Source of the DNA: Sulfobacillus thermosulfidooxidans
GTDB taxonomy: Bacteria; Bacillota; Sulfobacillia; Sulfobacillales; Sulfobacillaceae
Reading direction: 5' to 3'
Assembly: GCF_001280565.1 (NCBI RefSeq)
Contig: NZ_LGRO01000001.1
Location: forward strand, 2,232,001-2,296,000
DNA: 64,000 nucleotides
This document shows positions 42,342 through 50,125 of the stretch, piece after piece. A program made the translations under genes and the position numbers. The stretch's first letter is position 1. Every line of letters starts with the position of its first letter. Under the pieces are notes generated by a model. That model had not been told where the DNA came from. It did not search any database and saw only the letters and a list, made by a program, of their open reading frames with translations.

Positions 42342-42713
42342 TTATGACGGTTGGGAGTTTTGTTCAGAGTTATTTTTAGGTCGGACAACACTACAAGAAG
42401 CAACGCCAGCGATATGATCTTGTAAGACGGCACTGCCTAGGTCCAATAAAGTAATCACCCGTTCGTCGCTAATCCGGTAATAGACGAATCGCCCTTGTGA
42501 CTGGGCTTGAACCAAGCCGCAACTCTTTAGACAGGCCAGATGGTTCGATAAGTGGCCCTGGCCAATATCTAGACGTTTGACGAGCTCACCGACATTTAAC
42601 GAACCCTCTTCGCGCAAACTCTCTAGAATGCGGAGGCGAATGGGATGGCTCAGGGCTTGCCAAAATGAAGCCAACAAATCTTCGTGTTGGGTCTGACTTG
42701 TCGTAAAAAACAT
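42342..42713 (-). CDS. ArsR/SmtB-family metal-type repressor
   Basis: Winged-helix dimeric repressor: ALSHPIRLRILESLREEGSL, NVGELVKRLDIGQGHLSNHL, ACLKSCGLVQAQSQGRFVYY. Cys residues in ACLKSC (recognition-helix end) and ASCSVV (C terminus) are placed as in CmtR-like sensors and could bind soft metals. ATG 42713 follows a GAGG-type SD. It stands alone between the LuxR-type gene and a membrane-protein gene; the target operon is not evident. Confidence 0.88.
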   Translation of the reverse strand: MFFTTSQTQHEDLLASFWQALSHPIRLRILESLREEGSLNVGELVKRLDIGQGHLSNHLACLKSCGLVQAQSQGRFVYYRISDERVITLLDLGSAVLQDHIAGVASCSVVRPKNNSEQNSQPS

Positions 42714-42955
42714 GCGGCTCTCCTCTTTTTGTCACCGAATAAATTGATTCTAATAAAATTGTACAGAGTTCAAACGTTTCGCTCAACTAACCAATGGACC
42801 TATTTATCGCCCTGATCATCATTTAGGTCGACAGATTAAAAAGAAATCGCCTTGTCAGCGTCTTTGGTGAGCACGAAGACGGTATTTATTCATGAATTGG
42901 CCGGCCAAATACCGTCAAGGGCCATAAGGAACGGGGGAATAACACGGTCAGTCGC

Positions 42956-43423
42956 TTAACTGTTTTTGAGCAAGTCATTCAACCGACTCCCCTTATCGAT
43001 TTTGAGCATAATGCTCCCAACAATGAGAAGGTAAAGCCATGCTGCCATGGAAAATCCGCGACCAAAGGAATATTGGAGAAATTCAATGTGTCCGACTAAC
43101 GGTGCTTTATTAATTCCGAATGGTAAGGCGGTAATGCCGGAAATAAAGAACATGGTCATATTATAGGCGGTGAAAATTATAGGAGGCCCGTAATATGATC
43201 GCAGTCCTAAGAGATAAATGACAGCGATCAACCCGTAGGATGCTGTTTCAATATCAATCCAATATGAGACAATGGGCGTCGAGCCGGGAGTGGCAAAGAG
43301 ATGAGCTGCCACGTCCAATAATGCAAAGAATACCAATGATAAACGCAATGTATGAACCATCCGGAGGCGTTTTACGTCCAGGTCTAACCCATCTCCAGAA
43401 ACCGTTTCAAATCGTGTACCCAT
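42956..43423 (-). CDS. hypothetical four-helix membrane protein (155 aa)
   Basis: Not recognised. Four hydrophobic helices (residues about 25-45, 58-76, 84-104, 125-145) joined by short loops, short cytoplasmic ends, no conserved metal-ligand pattern beyond single His residues. Start may be ATG 43423 (MGTRFET) or ATG 43435; an AAAGG SD is too near the latter. Possibly a DoxX-like or energy-metabolism accessory protein, but this is only a guess. Confidence 0.6.
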   Translation of the reverse strand: MGTRFETVSGDGLDLDVKRLRMVHTLRLSLVFFALLDVAAHLFATPGSTPIVSYWIDIETASYGLIAVIYLLGLRSYYGPPIIFTAYNMTMFFISGITALPFGINKAPLVGHIEFLQYSFGRGFSMAAWLYLLIVGSIMLKIDKGSRLNDLLKNS

Positions 43424-43435
43424 AAGACGACACAT

Positions 43436-43813
43436 CCTTTCTTATTCGTGAATTATTTCACTTATCATGCTACCACCTTATGACAGAGACCACAGAGGGC
43501 ATATGGTCCATAAATCAGGACCCAAAGGGCGAGAATTGCTATAAGTCTTATGGCCCCTGGGATATTGCTTCATGGCCAACAAGTTAGACAACTAAGCTCA
43601 ATGGCGACTGAAATATGGATCAGAAGAACGAAAGAGACTTGGCGAAAAAGCAGGTTATCTGTGTCGATTTCGTTTCTCATAAGAAGATCATTAAGTCGCG
43701 TAGAAAAGTTTAGAAAGAAGGGCCTCCAATATCGATGATTGAAATGGGACTATTATTAGTTCATAATGATAAAAAACTATAAAAACACAAGTGATGAAAT
43801 GAGGTCATTCTAT
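43436..43813. other. intergenic region upstream of the selenoprotein-type gene
   Basis: About 380 bp without a supported gene (a 62-codon frame at 43550-43738 has no SD or motif). It must contain promoters for both divergent genes; none was convincing by eye. Confidence 0.4.
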
Positions 43814-44605
43814 ATGACTAGTTCACTCATTCCGCCATCCTGGAATGCATCATATGAGCAGTGGAAACAAACACGTCTACCATCTTTGCTAGAAAAGGAC
43901 TGGAAGACGGCATTTAGTGATTACCCTTGGATTTCTTTTACCGATAGTCCTTTTATTGCCTTTTCTAAACCCCTCAATTTGTCTCGGATTGCTTTAATAA
44001 GTTCGGCAGGTGTGTCATTAACGACCCAGCCTCCTTATGATGCGGAGGATCCCTTTGGGGATCACAGTTTTCGGATCATTGACGCCCAGAGTCCTTTACC
44101 AAGCTGGCAAGTTCATCATGGGCATTATGATACGTCTTCGGCGCAAATTGATTACAATACCGTATTTCCCTTGGATATATTGCGGCAATTAGCTCACAAT
44201 GGAAATATTGGATCGCTTGCAAAAGAAAATTACACGTTCATGGGATATCAACCGGATCCCCGTTTGTTTTACGAAGACTCCGCTGGAAAGATATTAGAGG
44301 GATTGCGAGCGCAAGAAGTAGATGCGGTGCTGTTAATTCCTGGATGACCGGTATGTCATCAGTCCGTGGGACTGTTTGCCCGCTATTTAGAAAATGAAGG
44401 AATTGCCACCGTGGTCATGGGCGCTCTTAAACCCATGTTGGAAACCATCAAACCTCCTCGGACTTTATGGGTTCGGGCGACACTCGGAAAACTGGTGGGG
44501 AATCCCCACGACATTAACCAGCAAATGATTCGGGTTCAAAAGGCTCTTGACTTGTTAGAGACAGCTAACCAGGGTGGCGTGGTCGTTGCATTGTCCGAGA
44601 AGTGA
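43814..44605 (+). CDS. glycine reductase selenoprotein-B family protein, predicted selenoprotein (in-frame UGA = Sec)
   Basis: Reading through the single TGA at 44345-44347 gives a 263-residue protein. Before it: ALISSAGVSLTTQPPYDAED, HGHYDTSSAQIDYNTVFPLD, LAHNGNIGSLAKENYTFMGY and VDAVLLIPG; after it: PVCHQSVGLFARYLENEGI and a C-terminal domain ending GGVVVALSEK. These are the features of the GrdB/PrdB-like family (D-x-N-x-V-F-P, G-x-I-G, FMG), in which this site is a redox Cys or Sec in a (U/C)xxC motif. Here it is U-P-V-C. Both halves share one frame and are family-like on both sides, arguing against random decay. ATG 43814 has GAGG 10 nt upstream. Substrate unknown; probably a thiol/selenol reductase. 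A nonsense mutation of a Cys codon is the alternative. Confidence 0.75.
44345..44374 (+). promoter_or_regulatory. UGA codon with bacterial SECIS-like hairpin
   Basis: Eighteen nucleotides after the end of the UGA begins a GUG loop closed by a perfect 6-bp stem (CAGTCC, 44360-44365, with GGACTG, 44369-44374). Bacterial SECIS elements are short stems immediately 3' of UGA, with an apical loop about 16-37 nt away and a G among its first two bases; this one fits on all counts. Function inferred from structure and gene family. Confidence 0.6.
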
Positions 44606-44687
44606 AATCGCTGACAAAGCGGCGAATACTTCATGCCTTGCCTGTTGATTTTTAGGGTAATGTGCGGATGGGAAGGGAGAAGGAAAA

Positions 44688-45125
44688 ATGACCCGTCAAC
44701 ATGATACGATGCGCATTGGAGAACTCGCCAAAGTCGCCGGGATTACCCCAAAAACTCTTCGTTATTATGAGGACTTTGGTTTATTGCCGGCCAGTACCCG
44801 CAGTGAGTCAGGATACCGGTTATATTCGTGGAACGATTTGGATCGACTGCGGTTTATCCAAAAAGCCAAAACCGTCGGTTTTTCGTTGAGTGAGATTCGT
44901 TCAATTCTAGCCTTGCGCAATCATGGAGAAGTGCCCTGCGATCATGTTAAAGCGTTAATCAATCGGAAATTGGAGGAAATTAATTCTCAAATCCAAGCCC
45001 TGCGAGATTTAGAGATCGAATTACGCACTATGCAAAAAGAAGCTGACGCATTACCGCCGTGCGAAGCTTGCGTTTGTGAAATCATTGAGCATCATGACGC
45101 CATGAGCGGTAACGACATGCCTTGA
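44688..45125 (+). CDS. MerR-family heavy-metal-responsive regulator
   Basis: Activator that twists long-spacer promoters. The N-terminal HTH is canonical (MRIGELAKVAGITPKTLRYY, EDFGLLPASTRSESGYRLYS), followed by the dimer helix. Metal ligands are probably the Cys in VPCDHV and the C-terminal cluster PPCEACVCEIIEHH, a pattern closer to Zn/Cd/Hg sensors than to CueR. ATG 44688 follows AGAAGG. A MerR-type promoter stands before the HMA-protein/P-type ATPase operon 3 kb away, which transcribes toward it; that operon is the likely target. Confidence 0.9.
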   Translation: MTRQHDTMRIGELAKVAGITPKTLRYYEDFGLLPASTRSESGYRLYSWNDLDRLRFIQKAKTVGFSLSEIRSILALRNHGEVPCDHVKALINRKLEEINSQIQALRDLEIELRTMQKEADALPPCEACVCEIIEHHDAMSGNDMP

Positions 45126-45213
45126 GAAAGCGATAATCCTTCTGCTTTTCCTGTCTTCAGGTAAGCCAGAAGGATTACCAAAACGGAAACGGAATGTTTT
45201 AGGTTCAGGGAAC

Positions 45214-47502
45214 TCATCGTGACGTTCGCCTTTCGCCAATGGGATATGTAGGAACGTTATTAAGGGATTCTTGATGAGGCGATTTCAACTTGCCACCCAA
45301 AAACGAGTTAGCCAAAACCGTGCTGACGCTCGTGACCATCGCCAACATCGCCCAGGATGGGCCGATGAATCCGGTAATAGCTAAAGGAATGCCTATCCCA
45401 TTAAAAGCCAATGCCAAGGCGATATTTTGGGCTGTTTTGCGGTAAGCGTTGCGACCAATAGCCAAGGCTTGCACAACGGCACCAAGGCGTTCACCCATAA
45501 TCACGACATCTGCTGATTCCATGGCAATATCGGTGCCTGCCCCAATTGCAATACCTACGTCAGCTTGAGTCAGGGCCGGAGCATCATTAATTCCGTCTCC
45601 CACCATCATGACGCGGTGACCATTTTGCTGCAATTTTTGCACCTCATGGCCCTTTTCATCTGGTAATATTTCGGCGCGAAATTCATCAATTCCTACGGCT
45701 TGGGCCACGGCTCGGGCTGTGTACATGTTATCTCCCGTCAGCATGATGGGGGTAATGCCAAGGGCTTTAAGTCGCCCTACAGCTTCTTGGGCATCAGGCT
45801 TAATGGTATCAGCGATCGCGATAAAGCCCACTAGCCTGTTATTTTCTGCGACTGCCACCACAGTATTCCCGCTTTCCAGCAAGGATTTAAGCCGGGTTTC
45901 GTGATCGTTAAGAGTTATCCCTTCATCGTGCAAAAAGCGAGGGGATCCGACCCTGATGTATCGCTCCTCCCAAATTGCGCGCAATCCTTTGCCCGCAATG
46001 GCTTCAAAATTTTGCGCCTTGGGAATATCAATATGTTTTTGTTCGGCGTACTGGACAATGGCTCGGGACAAAGGATGTTCCGATAGGGTTTCAGCCAAGG
46101 CGGCTAATTTCAATAGATATTCTTCAGATACGCCATTAAGTGGCAGAATCTGGGTAACCGATGGACGTCCTTCTGTCAGTGTCCCCGTTTTATCTAGCGC
46201 AACCCATGTTATATCCCTTAAAGTTTGAAAGGCTTCTCCTCCGCGAATCAATATGCCGTGTTCTGCCGCCATGCCGCCTCCACGAATCATGGCCAGCGGT
46301 GTAGCCATACCTAAAGCGCAAGGATAGCCCATGACAAAGACGGCCAGCATGGCAAAAATGCCGCGTGTCATGTCTATATGTCCCGATACTACATAATCTC
46401 CGAGTGTCCAGATAAGAATCGCCAATGCCGCAGCCGCCAGCACACCAGGCACATAGACCGCAAGAACCTGGTCAACCAATTGCAAGATTCCCGGTTTTTT
46501 GGCCCGAGCTTCTTCAATTTGGTGGGCGATCTGTTGGAGAAAGCTTTGTTCGCCAACACGGGTTACCAAGACGATCAAAGATCCCGTAAGATTGATCGAA
46601 CCCCCGATAACTTCAGTTCCTACGGTTTTGTCTACGGGCAGGGATTCGCCTGTGACAAGACTTTCATTAACGCTTGAGGAGCCCTCGACAACTACGCCAT
46701 CAAGCGGAAAGGCCTCGCCCGGTCGAACGCGGATCATGTCTTCTACCTCGACTGACTCTACCGGAACCGTTTGTTCGACACCATTGCGGATCACGGTAGC
46801 CATGGCTGGTTGCAGCGCAAGAAGTTTCATAACGGAACGCGATGCCTTGGTTCGTACTAGTAGCGACGCGTATCCGGAAAGGATATGATATGTCGTAATA
46901 AACGTAGCGACGGCAAAGAAGTCAGGAGCAGGAAATGCCAAGGTGGAGATATGAGCATATGTTCCCACAAGTCCCAATGTGCCGCCTAAAAATCCGCTGA
47001 ACGCGCCAAATTCCAAAAGCACGTGTTGGTTCAGAATTCCACGTTTCAGTGAATGCCACGCCATACGTAAGATATAAAGTCCGGGGCCGAACATGGTTAT
47101 TACGGCTAAAAGAGGCATAATGATCGTCATGAGGAGACGAATTTTGTCCAGGGCAATCAAATGAAACCATAGGAAACTCATAAGGATCAGAGCAAGCCCG
47201 GTCATTGTTCCGGCAATCCCCAAACGTCTACGTTCCAAATCAATCTCTTTTTGTTGTTCCTCGTACGCCTTAACCCGTCTGGGATCGCGGATAGTGTATC
47301 CCAAGTCTAACAGCGTCTGCCGAATCTGATCACCTGTTAGCACCTTAGGATTAAACTCAATCAGGGCTTCTTCATGGGCTAAGGATACACTGGCATTGAT
47401 TATGCCAGGCATGCGTGCGAGTCCTTTGGTAATACTGGTTGCACAAAAAGAGCAAGCCATGCCCCCAACTTTGTATTGTACTTGCTGAGTTTCTTCAGTC
47501 AT
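45214..47502 (-). CDS. P1B-type heavy-metal ATPase with YPC instead of CPC
   Basis: Membrane cation pump of 762 residues. One N-terminal HMA domain (GGMACSFC) is followed by eight helices, the actuator TGES loop, the phosphorylation site LDKTGTLTEG, the SEHPL motif and MVGDGINDAPA. In helix 6 the usual CPC metal-binding motif reads GYPCALGMATP, so the first Cys is Tyr; the helix 7 YN is FN and the helix 8 MxxSS is MVTSVS. The usual Cu(I) ligands are thus changed and metal specificity is open. ATG 47502 has GGAGG 7 nt upstream and overlaps the HMA-protein gene by 4 nt. Confidence 0.9.
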   Translation of the reverse strand: MTEETQQVQYKVGGMACSFCATSITKGLARMPGIINASVSLAHEEALIEFNPKVLTGDQIRQTLLDLGYTIRDPRRVKAYEEQQKEIDLERRRLGIAGTMTGLALILMSFLWFHLIALDKIRLLMTIIMPLLAVITMFGPGLYILRMAWHSLKRGILNQHVLLEFGAFSGFLGGTLGLVGTYAHISTLAFPAPDFFAVATFITTYHILSGYASLLVRTKASRSVMKLLALQPAMATVIRNGVEQTVPVESVEVEDMIRVRPGEAFPLDGVVVEGSSSVNESLVTGESLPVDKTVGTEVIGGSINLTGSLIVLVTRVGEQSFLQQIAHQIEEARAKKPGILQLVDQVLAVYVPGVLAAAALAILIWTLGDYVVSGHIDMTRGIFAMLAVFVMGYPCALGMATPLAMIRGGGMAAEHGILIRGGEAFQTLRDITWVALDKTGTLTEGRPSVTQILPLNGVSEEYLLKLAALAETLSEHPLSRAIVQYAEQKHIDIPKAQNFEAIAGKGLRAIWEERYIRVGSPRFLHDEGITLNDHETRLKSLLESGNTVVAVAENNRLVGFIAIADTIKPDAQEAVGRLKALGITPIMLTGDNMYTARAVAQAVGIDEFRAEILPDEKGHEVQKLQQNGHRVMMVGDGINDAPALTQADVGIAIGAGTDIAMESADVVIMGERLGAVVQALAIGRNAYRKTAQNIALALAFNGIGIPLAITGFIGPSWAMLAMVTSVSTVLANSFLGGKLKSPHQESLNNVPTYPIGERRTSR

Positions 47503-47732
47503 GATGACACCTCCGGTTTCACCTGGTAACCCAAAGCTTCTAAACGGTTTTGAATCACCTCTTCTGAGGTCTCCTTCAGGGAAAAGGTGACTTCAATCTT
47601 CTGCGTCTGGTGATTGGCCGTAACCTCGTGAACACCGGCAATGCGCTTTAAAGCATTTCCTACCCGAGCTTCACAACTCACACAATGGAGTTTTTCTTCG
47701 CCAATTATGAGAAATGTTTGAACCTTGACCAT
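47499..47732 (-). CDS. CopZ-like HMA metallochaperone
   Basis: A 77-residue heavy-metal-associated domain with the CxxC motif in LHCVSCEARVGNALKRIAGV, the ferredoxin-like pattern and a C-terminal LEALGYQV. It would deliver metal to the P1B-ATPase encoded immediately downstream, with which it is translationally coupled. ATG 47732 follows AGGGGTGAT. First gene of an operon preceded by a MerR-type promoter and a leader hairpin. Confidence 0.9.
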   Translation of the reverse strand: MVKVQTFLIIGEEKLHCVSCEARVGNALKRIAGVHEVTANHQTQKIEVTFSLKETSEEVIQNRLEALGYQVKPEVSS

Positions 47733-47756
47733 GGATATCACCCCTAAGGATTTATG

Positions 47757-47787
47757 TGTGCGGTGATTTTTTCCCTGTCACCGCACA
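47757..47787 (-). promoter_or_regulatory. 5' leader hairpin of the HMA/ATPase operon
   Basis: A perfect 10-bp stem, TGTGCGGTGA with TCACCGCACA, at the very 5' end of the predicted transcript, between the -10 and the CopZ-like gene's SD. It has no U-tract, so it is probably an mRNA stabiliser rather than a terminator. Confidence 0.55.
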
Positions 47788-47790
47788 GAC

Positions 47791-47822
47791 ATCGTAAACC
47801 CTCCTGTTAACTGGAATGTCAA
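47791..47822 (-). promoter_or_regulatory. MerR-type promoter with 20-bp spacer
   Basis: On the minus strand TTGACA (47822-47817) and TACGAT (47796-47791) are separated by 20 bp. The spacer carries an interrupted dyad, TTCCAGT-TAA-CAGGAGGGT, closely similar to operators of CueR/MerR-class regulators. Too-long spacing plus a central dyad is the hallmark of MerR-activated promoters. Confidence 0.75.
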
Positions 47823-48267
47823 GCGATTTTTCGCACGCAATTTCTGTGATGTGAGATTCTTGACGCAGGGGACGTGTCGTGGTACGCAATAAGAGCCGTG
47901 CATTTTCCTTATTCGGTGATAGCCAAGAGGAGATTAGGCCCAGGGCGGTCTCGCACACTGGCGGACTTAAGATGATTTATCAAGGTAGAGAGATTCAGCG
48001 TTGGATGGATGCCCGCCAGCCAATGTCTATGATTGGCTTCCCCCGAACTCAATCAGGGTTCAGTGCTAGCTGAAGGGGGAGAATTTCTGCGAAAGCCTTT
48101 CCCAAAGGCCCGGAGGTGCCGTTAGGTCTTCCGTCGATTATTGGGTCAAAAAGACGATTGTAGCCTAAGCGTAGTAAGCGCAATGAAATGCCGATATGAT
48201 TTGATTGTTGCTTATCGTATCGATATTTAACAAGATGACATCCGTGTCAGTGAGCATAGCGCCTAAC
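47823..48267. other. intergenic stretch, no supported gene
   Basis: Frames at 47879-48073 (plus) and 47752-47958 (minus) show no motif; the second overlaps the promoter above. No further structure supported. Confidence 0.4.
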
Positions 48268-48456
48268 ATGAATACTTTGGATTATATCTCACTACCTTTA
48301 GGGGGCACAGTTAAGACGGCAGTGATTGGTCTTCCTTCAAATCGCCAAGGTGATATGACACTGCCCGGTAAGTTGGGATGAAGATTCTTTGATTCACAGT
48401 GGGCCAAAGTCAACGGCGATACGGTCTTCTTTACGTCTCAAGGAGAGTTGATGTGA
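48268..48456 (+). pseudogene. possible FeoA-like fragment with in-frame TGA
   Basis: From ATG 48268 the frame reads MNTLDYISLPLGGTVKTAVI, GLPSNRQGDMTLPGKLG, TGA (48379-48381), RFFDSQWAKVNGDTVFFTSQ, GELM, stop. The outline (a GGTVK turn, a central Leu-Gly, then GDTVFF) is weakly like FeoA SH3-type proteins, but 62 codons with a stop in the middle is poor evidence. No SD. Probably a decayed small gene. Confidence 0.25.
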
Positions 48457-48464
48457 TACAGACC

Positions 48465-49313
48465 TTAGAGAAAAACCGCGCCAAGAGATGTGGCTAATAT
48501 TCCCAAACTCCACATGGTGATATACCAGATTTTTTTGGGTTGTGTCCGATGTCCGTTCATGTCGGTCGACATGGGTGCCTCATGATGATCATGGCCAGGC
48601 TCAAGATGGTGATGCTGTTCCAAGTGATCATTAACGTGCCCTTGTTGGGATGTTGTCTTGTGCGCTGTACTCATTAATCCATGTTTTAAGTGAGCCGCAA
48701 CCATCCACCAATTTAAAGGATAAGCGAGAATGGCTCCGGCAATGAGGGCGAGTGACATCATAAACCAAAACTCGCCGTGATGCGGTGAGGACGCGGCAGG
48801 ATGAAGCCGGATCCAGGGAACCATGACCGCAATCATCCCAGCCATCACGCCATTCATGGATAACCATTCAGCCAGGAACATTTTTCGAAGAGCCATGAGG
48901 TAGCTGCCACCAACCATATCTTTCATGAATAGCGATTGGAAAATAAGCCATCCAACAAGAAATCCAGCGATATATTCAATTAAGAGATTGAGTATCATCG
49001 ATATGTGCACCGGATGAAGAAGACCAATGATGACGGCAGCTCCAATTATGCCGACACTGTCTCCGGCAACACAATGCAGGGTGGATCCGACCGCTTGTTT
49101 CCACAAAGGTGCAATATATTGGCGGTGCGTGCCAGGCAAGGGTTCTCGCACGGTTAATATGTACAATATGAGCCCTAAAGGGCCCATAAATATTGTAACC
49201 AGGAGAAAAGCCATATGCATGGTGGTGTCAATGGGCGCATGGGACCAGTCGAGAATTATAAACAGCACGGATAGCAGGGAAAGGATCCACCAAAGCAAGA
49301 CGGCGTCCCCCAT
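48465..49313 (-). CDS. DUF4396-type membrane protein with His-rich C-terminal segment
   Basis: A 282-residue membrane protein with about seven helices. STLHCVAGDSVGIIGAAVII and the NWWMVAAHLKHGLM end resemble DUF4396 proteins, whose function is unknown and which often lie in copper or mercury resistance clusters. Between the last two helices is a His/Asp/Glu-rich loop (NDHLEQHHHLEPGHDHHEAP) able to bind transition metals. ATG 49313 follows GGAGG by 9 nt. It is downstream of the csoR-copA group on the same strand. Confidence 0.75.
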   Translation of the reverse strand: MGDAVLLWWILSLLSVLFIILDWSHAPIDTTMHMAFLLVTIFMGPLGLILYILTVREPLPGTHRQYIAPLWKQAVGSTLHCVAGDSVGIIGAAVIIGLLHPVHISMILNLLIEYIAGFLVGWLIFQSLFMKDMVGGSYLMALRKMFLAEWLSMNGVMAGMIAVMVPWIRLHPAASSPHHGEFWFMMSLALIAGAILAYPLNWWMVAAHLKHGLMSTAHKTTSQQGHVNDHLEQHHHLEPGHDHHEAPMSTDMNGHRTQPKKIWYITMWSLGILATSLGAVFL

Positions 49314-49400
49314 TGGGCTTTTTCCTCCTGATTGTTTATATATTGGCCGGACATTTTTTCGACAATCCCCAAAAAGCCTGCTGCCTAAGAAACGGAATTA

Positions 49401-49850
49401 CTACGTAGATTTTTGAGTCATAGCGATAAAGTACGCACTTAGCGCAATAACCCAGGCGATAGCCATGGTGAGTGAATCACTATTATGTTGCCCATCCATA
49501 AAAAAGGTTAGCCCGCTATAGCCTGCGATGATAACCGCAATGAGTCCGATTCCGGCCCACAATTTGGGTGCCGATCCGGCACTTGACAGCGATCTCAATG
49601 CGGTAATAAGAGAAAACACGACTAAAAACACTCCCAACATCATATGAATCATAAAGACTGGAGAACTAAAACCTCGGCTAATCATCATATGGAATCCCAT
49701 AGGAATGCCTTGATTTTGTGAATTCATGGTGGGAAGGGTGATGTAAAGATTGGTATACATACCCAAGACAAATTGAATGAGCAATAAGCCAACCATTATA
49801 CCAGAAAAAGCCTGGATGGGGTTTTGTGCGGATACAGAACGGTTTATCAT
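49401..49850 (-). CDS. four-helix membrane protein in copper cluster, hypothetical
   Basis: 149 residues with four hydrophobic helices. His/Met-rich segments at membrane edges (GFHMMISRG, FMIHMMLG) could ligate copper or haem, but no known family is recognised. ATG 49850 follows GGAGG by 8 nt; the longer open frame upstream overlaps the YHS gene and is rejected. It sits between the YHS-domain and DUF4396 genes and is probably co-transcribed with copA. Confidence 0.7.
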   Translation of the reverse strand: MINRSVSAQNPIQAFSGIMVGLLLIQFVLGMYTNLYITLPTMNSQNQGIPMGFHMMISRGFSSPVFMIHMMLGVFLVVFSLITALRSLSSAGSAPKLWAGIGLIAVIIAGYSGLTFFMDGQHNSDSLTMAIAWVIALSAYFIAMTQKST

Positions 49851-49963
49851 TACGGGGCCTCCTTTATTATTCCAGACTGAACTACTCTTGTTGTGAAGTC
49901 CTGGGTAAGAATTCCGGGTATGTTCTTCGGAGAAGACATACCCGGCGTGATGAGATCGGGGGT

Positions 49964-50125
49964 TTAAGCCTTGTTTTGGTTCACATACTGGGCCGGATTT
50001 TCTTGAAAGCTCTTGGCGCATCCGGCGCAGCAAAAGTAGTAGCGAGTACCCTCATAGTCAACATGGGGCGTTGTGTCGGCTACGTCAACAGTCATTTGAC
50101 AGACAACGTCTACGGCTTGTGCCAT
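49964..50125 (-). CDS. YHS-domain metal-binding protein (53 aa)
   Basis: Translation gives MAQAVDVVCQMTVDVADTTP, HVDYEGTRYYFCCAGCAKSF, QENPAQYVNQNKA. This is a YHS domain with its conserved VCxM start and CCAGC metal-ligand cluster, found fused to or next to Cu/heavy-metal ATPases and thought to bind or sense the metal. ATG 50125 is 6-7 nt after GGAGGTG. The gene overlaps the last 16 nt of copA, so it is part of the copA operon. Confidence 0.9.
   Translation of the reverse strand: MAQAVDVVCQMTVDVADTTPHVDYEGTRYYFCCAGCAKSFQENPAQYVNQNKA

Noticed and set aside
49851-50033. N-terminal extension of the four-helix membrane protein
   Set aside because: The stretch covers the end of the YHS gene in another frame, and the real start has a GGAGG SD at 49850.
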